Position numbers and translations under genes: made by a program
From: Spongiibacter pelagi
GTDB taxonomy: Bacteria > Pseudomonadota > Gammaproteobacteria > Pseudomonadales > Spongiibacteraceae
Direction: 5' to 3'
Assembly: GCF_014705705.1 (NCBI RefSeq)
Contig: NZ_JACXLD010000001.1
Coordinates: forward strand, 1-64,000
DNA length: 64,000 nt
Notes under the pieces: generated by a model
What the model was told of the DNA's origin: nothing
The model's database searches: none
The model's input: the letters and a program-made list of their open reading frames with translations, nothing else
Shown here: positions 58,162 to 64,000 of the stretch, piece by piece
Layout: each line of letters starts with the position of its first letter
Numbering within the stretch: the stretch's first letter is position 1

Positions 58162-58479
58162 GATCTTCGCCTCTAAGCTTTGTTTGCTTCGACTCACTAC
58201 GCTGCGCAAAACCCGCGTTCAGCATAAGGGCCGATGCCAATAAATCTGCTCAATAATCGTTCAGTTTAGGGCCAGAGGGCGGCATTACCTGCGCCAAAAG
58301 ACCTCGGAATTTGTTGCTATTCCGGGGGCGACCCGAATCAGAGCGCGACTTTATACCAGAAGCACCAAGTAGAAGCAACGAAAACCACAATTTTTGGCGA
58401 TTTCTCTCTGAGTTTGAGCCCATTCCGTCTGCTGGTCTAAAATTGCCGCCCATTCCTTATTCCCTTGCTGGAGAATCCT
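58162..58479. other. Intergenic region with divergent promoters, no supported gene
   Basis: This 318-base region lies between rpmB (minus) and the oxidoreductase gene (plus). A 67-codon minus-strand frame (58250-58453) has one hydrophobic stretch but also a Gly/Pro/Arg-rich composition and no clear ribosome site, so I do not call it. Promoter elements for rpmB are expected near 58200-58260; none is convincing by eye. Confidence 0.4.
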
Positions 58480-59583
58480 GTGTTTGACGCCCTGTTTAAG
58501 CCCTTTCAGTGCAAGTCTCTAAACCTGCCAAATCGCCTCGTCATGGCGCCGATGACACGCTCTCATTCTCCCAACGGCATTCTCGGCCCAGATATGGCGC
58601 CCTATTACGCCCGCCGCGCCGCAGCCAATGTTGGCCTGATTATTTCTGAAGCCACCGGCATCGCCCGCCCCGGCTCATTGAACGATTTAGATGTACCACG
58701 ATTTTATGGCGAGGCCGAACTGGCGGCATGGAAAACCGCCGTGGACGCAGTACATGCCTCCGGCGGACAATTTGTGCCACAACTTTGGCACGTTGGCGCC
58801 ATGCGCGCCGCCGCCCATGCCCGCCGCGTAGATGACGCACTGTTGGAAAGCCCCTCCGGCCTCGACGCCAAAGGCCAGTTGCGCAACAAACCGATGACCG
58901 ACAGCGATATTGCCGACACCATTGCCGCCTACGCCGATGCCGCCGCCAATGCCAAAAAAATGGGCTGCGATGGCGTGGAGATTCACGGTGCCCACGGCTA
59001 CCTGATCGATCAATTCTTCTGGCCGCTCAGTAATCGCCGCGAAGACCAATGGGGCGGCAATACCCTGCTGGAGCGCTCACGCTTCGCCGTAGAAATTCTA
59101 AAAGCCGTCCGCGCCTCCGTAGGCGAAGACTTTGCCGTAATTTTGCGGGTGTCACAGTGGAAGCAGCAGGACTATGAAGCTCGGCTGGCCGAAACACCAC
59201 AGGAGCTGGACGCATGGCTTAATTTATTGAGTGATGCGGGCGTGGATATTTTCCACCTGTCTCAGCGCCGTTTCTGGGAAGCAGAATTTGCAGGTTCAGA
59301 ACTAAACCTCGCCGGCTGGGCGAAAAAACTGACCGGCAAGCCGACTATTACTGTCGGTTCCGTCGGCTTAAATGGCGATTTCCTCAGCAGCTTCAGTGGC
59401 GGTGGCGCCGATCAGGCCGCCAATTTAGACCAGCTGGCGACTCGTCTTGAAAAAGGCGAGTTCGATCTGGTCGCCGTGGGCCGCGCGCTGTTACAAGACC
59501 CGGCGTGGGCCACCAAACTAAAAGAAAGCCGCAGCGACGAAATGAGCAGCTTTAATGCCGCTTCGATGCTAACAGTTTTCTGA
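58480..59583 (+). CDS. Old Yellow Enzyme family NADH:flavin oxidoreductase
   Basis: About 367 residues, FMN-binding TIM barrel. LVMAPMTRSHSPNGI (~25), LIISEATGIA, QLWHVGAM (~96), GCDGVEIHGAHGYLIDQFFWPLSNRREDQWGG (~165-195, His pair that binds the substrate phenol) and GSVGLNGDF with GRALLQDPAW. Reduces activated alkenes. GTG 58480 with CTGGAG six bases upstream is preferred over TTG 58465. Convergent with radC, 12 bases between stops. Confidence 0.93.
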   Translation: MFDALFKPFQCKSLNLPNRLVMAPMTRSHSPNGILGPDMAPYYARRAAANVGLIISEATGIARPGSLNDLDVPRFYGEAELAAWKTAVDAVHASGGQFVPQLWHVGAMRAAAHARRVDDALLESPSGLDAKGQLRNKPMTDSDIADTIAAYADAAANAKKMGCDGVEIHGAHGYLIDQFFWPLSNRREDQWGGNTLLERSRFAVEILKAVRASVGEDFAVILRVSQWKQQDYEARLAETPQELDAWLNLLSDAGVDIFHLSQRRFWEAEFAGSELNLAGWAKKLTGKPTITVGSVGLNGDFLSSFSGGGADQAANLDQLATRLEKGEFDLVAVGRALLQDPAWATKLKESRSDEMSSFNAASMLTVF

Positions 59584-59595
59584 GTCTGTCTTTTT

Positions 59596-60270
59596 TCAAA
59601 GCAAGCCTTGCTCGGCCAGAGACACCACCTCTGGCCCGGCAACAATGCAGTGATCCAGCAAGCGTACATCCAGCAAATCCAAGGCTTCGCGAATACGCCG
59701 TGTGATACGCACATCGGCATCACTGGGCTCCGCCACCCCTGACGGATGGTTGTGCGCCAGAATGACCGCCGCCGCATGCTCCTCCAGCGAGCGCCGTGCC
59801 ACCTCTCGCGGATACACCGCCGCACCATTAATGGTGCCAAAAAACAGCGGCTCGTATTTAATCAAACGGTGTTGGTTATCGAGGAATAACACCGCAAACA
59901 CTTCGCGCGGCTCGCCCCGCAACTGCGCCTGTAAGTAGCGACGGGTGCGATCTGCACTGCTAAATACCTCGCCGGAAGACAAGGCCTCAGCCAAATGACG
60001 GCGGGACATTTCAATCACCGCCTGCAACTGCACGTACTTGGCATCACCCAAACCGTGGGAAGCGCAGAATTGCGCCCGCCCCGCCGTTAACAATGCCGAC
60101 AAGCTACCAAAATCCTGTAATAGGTTTCTGGCCAGCTCTACCGCCGACTGCCCCTTAACCCCGGTGCGTAAAAATATTGCCAGCAGCTCGGCATCACTCA
60201 GCGCCCCCGCACCCCGTGCCATTAATTTTTCACGGGGCCGCTCCGCCGCTGGCCAATCGCTTATCGCCAT
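59596..60270 (-). CDS. radC: RadC family JAB-domain protein
   Basis: 224 residues. Helix-hairpin-helix N-terminal half ([19 protein letters not shown]), then the JAB/MPN-like domain with Zn site HNHPSG...SDAD (~173-187). Despite the name, not required for DNA repair in E. coli. Start ATG 60270 after GGAGGGAG. Divergent from coaBC by 76 bases, as in E. coli and Pseudomonas. Confidence 0.95.
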   Translation of the reverse strand: MAISDWPAAERPREKLMARGAGALSDAELLAIFLRTGVKGQSAVELARNLLQDFGSLSALLTAGRAQFCASHGLGDAKYVQLQAVIEMSRRHLAEALSSGEVFSSADRTRRYLQAQLRGEPREVFAVLFLDNQHRLIKYEPLFFGTINGAAVYPREVARRSLEEHAAAVILAHNHPSGVAEPSDADVRITRRIREALDLLDVRLLDHCIVAGPEVVSLAEQGLL

Positions 60271-60346
60271 GCTCTCCCTCCTTGGAGATATTATTCCTGC
60301 CTTAAACTGGCATAATAGTCGCAAATTTTTCTATGGCCAGTGCAGC

Positions 60347-61552
60347 ATGAAGCAGTTGAGCAACCGACAAATTCTTCTCGGCATTACCGGTGGGATCGCC
60401 GCTTACAAAAGCGCCGAACTCGTTCGCCGCCTGAAAGACCACGGCGCGGATGTGCGAGTAGTGATGACCGCCGCCGCCCAGGAATTTATTACCCCGCTCA
60501 CCTTGCAAGCCCTCTCCGGCAACCCTGTTCACACCACCTTGCTCGACCCCGAAGCCGAGGCCGGCATGGGCCATATTGAATTGGCGCGCTGGGCCGACTT
60601 GATTTTGGTGGCTCCAGCCAGCGCCGATTTTATGGCTAGACTGGCCAATGGCCGTGGCGACGATTTACTCACCACACTATGTCTTGCCACCCCGGCCCCC
60701 ATAGCCTTGGCCCCCGCCATGAACCAAGGCATGTGGCGCGACCCCGCCACCCAGGCCAATGCTGCGATATTGCAACAGCGCCAAATTCATTTATTTGGCC
60801 CCGCCGCCGGTGAACAGGCTTGCGGCGATATTGGCCCCGGCCGGATGCTGGAAGCCGAACAATTGGCCGAACATGCCGCCGCGCTTTTTCAAACCCGCTG
60901 CCTAGACGGTATCAAACTAACCATTACCGCCGGCCCCACCCGCGAAGCGATTGACCCGGTGCGCTACATCAGCAATCACAGCTCCGGCAAAATGGGCTAC
61001 GCACTGGCCGAAGCCGCCGCCGATGCCGGCGCACAAGTCACCTTAATTAGCGGCCCCTGCAATCTCTCGGCCCCGGAAAGGGTGAATTGCGTCAATGTGG
61101 TCAGCGCCGAAGACATGCTGACCGCCAGTTTGAATCATCTTGGCGAAATATTTATTGCCTGCGCGGCTGTGGCCGATTACCGCCCGGTTGCCGCCGCCGA
61201 TCAGAAAATTAAGAAAAGCCAAGCAAGCATGAGCATTGAGTTGGTGCGCAATCCCGATATTGTCAGCACAGTAGCCAGCCATGCCCAGCGCCCCTTCACC
61301 GTAGGCTTTGCGGCGGAAACTCAAGACGTTTTGCACTACGCTAAAGATAAGTTGCAGCGCAAAAATCTGGACATGATTATTGCCAACGATGTTTCAAATT
61401 CTGAGATCGGCTTTAATGCCGACCAGAATGCGGTTACCGCCATTTGGCCAAAGGGAGAAACCAGCCTACCCCAAGCCAGCAAAACCCAGTTGGCCCGCCA
61501 GCTTATTGCGCTGATAGCCGAACAATATATAAATAAAGGGGCCTCTGATTAA
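60347..61552 (+). CDS. coaBC: Bifunctional phosphopantothenoylcysteine decarboxylase/synthetase
   Basis: 401 residues. N-terminal CoaC flavoprotein (1-190): LLGITGGIAAYKSAELVRRL, His in MGHIELARWADLILVAPASADF and the substrate clamp PAMNQGMW. C-terminal CoaB synthetase (190-401): ITAGPTREAIDPVRYISNHSSGKMG, ACAAVADYRP and DQKIKKS. Makes 4'-phosphopantetheine for CoaD. Its last four codons and stop (G-A-S-D-TAA) are supplied by the MITE remnant at 61537. dut, which normally follows, is absent. Confidence 0.96.
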   Translation: MKQLSNRQILLGITGGIAAYKSAELVRRLKDHGADVRVVMTAAAQEFITPLTLQALSGNPVHTTLLDPEAEAGMGHIELARWADLILVAPASADFMARLANGRGDDLLTTLCLATPAPIALAPAMNQGMWRDPATQANAAILQQRQIHLFGPAAGEQACGDIGPGRMLEAEQLAEHAAALFQTRCLDGIKLTITAGPTREAIDPVRYISNHSSGKMGYALAEAAADAGAQVTLISGPCNLSAPERVNCVNVVSAEDMLTASLNHLGEIFIACAAVADYRPVAAADQKIKKSQASMSIELVRNPDIVSTVASHAQRPFTVGFAAETQDVLHYAKDKLQRKNLDMIIANDVSNSEIGFNADQNAVTAIWPKGETSLPQASKTQLARQLIALIAEQYINKGASD

Positions 61553-61591
61553 TCTAGCGAGTGCAGTCGCAGTAATTAATCAAAGGCTCCT
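61537..61591 (-). mobile_element. Internally deleted MITE remnant, 55 bp
   Basis: Ends AGGGGCCTCTGATTAAT (61537-61553) and ATTAATCAAAGGCTCCT (61575-61591) are near-perfect inverted repeats of the ends of the element at 48225. The adjacent inner bases match it in reverse orientation: CTAGCGAGTGCAG equals the inverted right flank and CGCAGTA the inverted left flank. About 90 bases of interior are missing. It occupies the coaBC-algC junction and supplies the coaBC stop codon. Confidence 0.82.
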
Positions 61592-61691
61592 AAAGTTGAT
61601 GCACTTATAATTAATACCAGGGCTCGCTGGACAGCCGCCCCGGATTTATTGAACATGGAAGCAATTCGCGCAAAAGGAACCGTTACGCGTC

Positions 61692-64000
61692 ATGGTGAAA
61701 ATAAAACCCACCAAGAAAATTCATATCGGCACTGCCCAGAGAGACATTCTGCTATCGGCCATTGTCAGCATCGGCTTGGTACTGGCCGGGCTGTATTGGG
61801 TGAAGGAAATCGAGCAGCCTCGCGCCTTTGATAATCAGATTATCGCCATCACCAGCAATATTGCCGAGCACCAAAGCCGCGTCATCAGCACCGCAATTAG
61901 TACCCTCAGCGCTCGCAGCACCAGCTTGGCCAGCAGCCCGCTGTTCGATCAAGCTGCCAATGCAGGCAATGGCGAATCGCTGGAAAAATTACTCAAGCTC
62001 AGCTTTCCAGAAGCCGTAGACGCCCAAATTCTGCGCTTAGGTAAACTCGGTATTGCCGATGAAGACACCGACACCCAGCGCCTGCGCAATAATATTGAAG
62101 TGGATATGCTGCGCAAGGCACTGGAAAGTCAGGCGCTGGTGATTGAGGGTTATCAGCAAAACCAACAATGGCTGCTGTCCTTCACTCAACCAGTCAACGA
62201 CAAGGCCGCGCTTTTTATTAGTTTTCCCGCAAGCTATTTTTCCGACATGATTACCATTCTGGCGGGCTCATCGGCACACAACGAGCTGATTCAGACCTAT
62301 AAATCCAGAACCGAAACCATTTTAAGCACCGGCTCAACCCGGTATTCAAACTACTCACAAACCCGCCCCTTAAGCATTCCCGGCTGGAGTATTGTGGTTT
62401 ATCCCACTGAATTGGAAGTTGAGAAATACAAGGCCGATGACACGCTGCTTTGGTTGTTCTCATTGGTGTGCATCGCACTACTCGCCTGCAGCCACAGTAT
62501 TTTCTTTTTGCGCAGCCTAGATCAGCCAAAGCCAACCAAAAAACCGACAGCTCCAGAAGAAACAGCGCCTATTCAGACCGTGACCAGCACTGAAAATGTG
62601 CCCAACACTGAAAACGCGACCAGCACACCGGCAGCCACAAGCAGCCACCCCGACTACGCACCACCACCGCATCCTGAAGTTGAAATTGGTTATGCCAATG
62701 CCGGCGCAAAACATTTAGCGGCCAAAGCACTGCCACCAGCGGAATGTTTTCGCGCCTACGATATTCGCGGCGACGCAGATACCCAGCTCACCGATGAAAA
62801 CTGCTATTTGATCGCCCGCGCTATCGCCAGCGAAGCCATTGCCATGGGGCAGCGCAAAATCTTGCTGGGGCGCGATGGTCGCCTGAGCAGCCCGCGCATT
62901 CGCGATGTAGTGCTAAATGGATTTCTTGAAAGCGGGTTAGACGTTATCGACATTGGCCTAGTCGCAACTCCCATGCTGCACTTTGCCAGCAAAGAGCTGA
63001 ATATCGGCAACGTGGTGATGATCACCGGCAGCCACAATCCCGCCAAAGATAACGGTCTCAAAATCGGTTTGGATTTTCAGGCCTTGAGCGATGGCGATAT
63101 CCAAGGCTTGTACCAGCGTATTATCGACCGGGATTTTGCCGAAGGTCAGGGCAAGCTGGAATTGGAAACCATTGAACAGCGCTATATCGACCGTATTTGT
63201 GGCGACGTGGTAATCGCACAAACTTTAAAAGTGGTGATCGACGCCAGTAACGGCGCCACTAGCAATATTGCAGCACCGCTGTTTGAAGAACTGGGCTGCG
63301 ATGTCATCCCCATTAATTGCGAAATTGATGGCCGCTTTCCCAACCATCCACCAGACCCAACCATTGAAGCCAATCTTCAACAATTGCGCGAAGCCGTTTT
63401 GCGAGAAGGCGCGGATATTGGTATCGCCTTTGACGGTGACGGCGATCGCCTTGCGGTAGTCAGCGGCAAGGGCGAATGCCCCCGCGCCGATCGACTGCTG
63501 ATGATTCTTGCCGAAGATGTGGTTAGCCGTAATCCCGGTTGCGAAATTCTGTTCGATATAAAAAGTACCCGCAGCCTGCCCGAAATGATTTTGGCACTGG
63601 GCGGCAAACCCACCATGTGGAAATGCGGCCACTCGTTTATGAAGCGCAAACTGGCTGAAACCGGCGCGCTGTTGGGCGGCGAATATTCTGGCCATATCTT
63701 TTTCAACGAGCGCTGGTACGGTTTTGACGACGGCATGTACACCGCCGCGCGCCTGCTTGAGTCATTAAGCCTAGCCGGACGCACCTTGGATGATGCACTG
63801 GCGGCGCACCCGGCTCGCCCCAGCACCCCCGAAATTATTATTCCGGTGGAGGAGTCCCGCAAATTTGCCATTGTCGACGCCTTTGCCAAGCAGCAGCATT
63901 TTAGCGAAGCCGAAGTCATTGATATTGACGGCGTACGCCTTGAAACCCGCTCCGGCTGGGCTCTGTTGCGCGCGTCTAATACTGGCCCCGCACTGAGCTT
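61692..64000 (+). CDS. algC: AlgC-type phosphomannomutase/phosphoglucomutase with N-terminal membrane domain (3' end outside window)
   Basis: The open frame runs from ATG 61692 past the end of the window (at least 769 residues). Residues ~17-36 and ~255-276 are membrane helices bracketing a ~215-residue periplasmic/cytoplasmic sensor-like domain. A Pro/Thr/Asn/Ala-rich linker (~280-345) follows, then the phosphohexomutase from ~355. Mutase signatures: FRAYDIRGDADTQLT, active phospho-Ser in TGSHNPAKDNG (~445), metal site FDGDGDR (~580) and GGEYSGHIFF substrate loop. It converts mannose-6-P/glucose-6-P to 1-phosphates for LPS, alginate and Psl-like glycans. Large membrane-tethered forms occur in some Pseudomonas relatives; Pseudomonas aeruginosa AlgC is only ~463 residues. 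In Pseudomonas, algC lies after dut in the coaBC-dut-algC order. Confidence 0.92.
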   Translation, partial: MVKIKPTKKIHIGTAQRDILLSAIVSIGLVLAGLYWVKEIEQPRAFDNQIIAITSNIAEHQSRVISTAISTLSARSTSLASSPLFDQAANAGNGESLEKLLKLSFPEAVDAQILRLGKLGIADEDTDTQRLRNNIEVDMLRKALESQALVIEGYQQNQQWLLSFTQPVNDKAALFISFPASYFSDMITILAGSSAHNELIQTYKSRTETILSTGSTRYSNYSQTRPLSIPGWSIVVYPTELEVEKYKADDTLLWLFSLVCIALLACSHSIFFLRSLDQPKPTKKPTAPEETAPIQTVTSTENVPNTENATSTPAATSSHPDYAPPPHPEVEIGYANAGAKHLAAKALPPAECFRAYDIRGDADTQLTDENCYLIARAIASEAIAMGQRKILLGRDGRLSSPRIRDVVLNGFLESGLDVIDIGLVATPMLHFASKELNIGNVVMITGSHNPAKDNGLKIGLDFQALSDGDIQGLYQRIIDRDFAEGQGKLELETIEQRYIDRICGDVVIAQTLKVVIDASNGATSNIAAPLFEELGCDVIPINCEIDGRFPNHPPDPTIEANLQQLREAVLREGADIGIAFDGDGDRLAVVSGKGECPRADRLLMILAEDVVSRNPGCEILFDIKSTRSLPEMILALGGKPTMWKCGHSFMKRKLAETGALLGGEYSGHIFFNERWYGFDDGMYTAARLLESLSLAGRTLDDALAAHPARPSTPEIIIPVEESRKFAIVDAFAKQQHFSEAEVIDIDGVRLETRSGWALLRASNTGPALS

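Noticed and set aside
58250..58453. 67-codon minus-strand frame upstream of rpmB
   Set aside because: Mixed Gly/Arg/Pro composition, weak start context and no family resemblance; lies in the promoter region.
60038..60346. N-terminal extension of coaBC overlapping radC
   Set aside because: The upstream codons are antisense to radC and resemble no CoaBC; ATG 60347 begins the conserved domain.

Overview
The window is a stretch of gammaproteobacterial chromosome of medium G+C. Gene order closely follows that of Pseudomonas in several blocks: FKBP/algP/yheS/TIGR02444; oxygenase-argA; pil-chp/gshB/tonB/yqgE/ruvX/pilTU/yggS/proC/yggTU/metXW/rdgB; cyaA/cyaY/lptM/lysA/dapF/DUF484; ilvE/glnE; and rpmBG/radC/coaBC/algC. 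The blocks are rearranged and trimmed relative to Pseudomonas, so a marine relative such as Cellvibrionales/Spongiibacteraceae is likely. That placement is inference; no rRNA gene is present.

Layout. 1-1305 is the end of an integrative element that entered the 3' end of a tRNA-Arg(CCG) gene (1306-1382, minus strand). Its tyrosine-recombinase gene has lost one base exactly at the catalytic Tyr codon. 1383-6970 holds a 28-codon membrane mini-gene, an FKBP lipoprotein, an AlgP-like Lys/Ala-rich protein, TIGR02444, the ABC-F ATPase YheS, DUF4870 and a glutathione transferase. 7127-10660 holds a methyltransferase behind a three-copy 16-bp tandem repeat, a 2OG-Fe oxygenase, argA and rsmE. 10667-20146 (minus) is the type IV pilus chemosensory operon pilG-pilH-pilI-pilJ-chpA-chpC, without pilK and chpB. 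20458-23422 is gshB-tonB-yqgE-ruvX, followed by the retraction ATPases pilT-pilU on the minus strand. 25789-31276 is yggS-proC-yggT-yggU-metX-metW-DUF4426-rdgB.

31283-35756 carries small proteins, an AsmA-like protein, HopJ, coaD, ferredoxin and cyaY. 35753-44324 carries cyaA, mutM, ggt and the lptM-lysA-dapF-DUF484 block. Where xerC usually follows DUF484 there is instead a minus-strand, translationally coupled cassette of glycosyltransferase, methyltransferase and alpha/alpha-toroid protein (44372-47561). 47821-54187 carries a lipoprotein ending inside a MITE, ilvE, glnE and a stand-alone GspE/PilB-type ATPase. 54360-57671 is a DUF47-Pit phosphate pair and argE. 57742-61552 is rpmBG, an Old Yellow Enzyme homologue, radC and coaBC. 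A deleted copy of the same MITE sits where dut usually lies, followed by a membrane-anchored algC that runs off the window.

Most genes are housekeeping: arginine, methionine, lysine, branched-chain amino acid, CoA and glutathione synthesis, translation and DNA repair. The integrated theme is surface motility, with the twitching chemosensory array, the PilT/PilU motors and cyaA, whose cAMP product usually works with Vfr downstream of Pil-Chp. The least explained parts are the glycosyltransferase cassette, the paired MITEs that supply stop codons to two unrelated genes, the mini-gene at 1587 and the tandem repeat at 7127. Gene functions were assigned from motifs and synteny by eye, without database searches.
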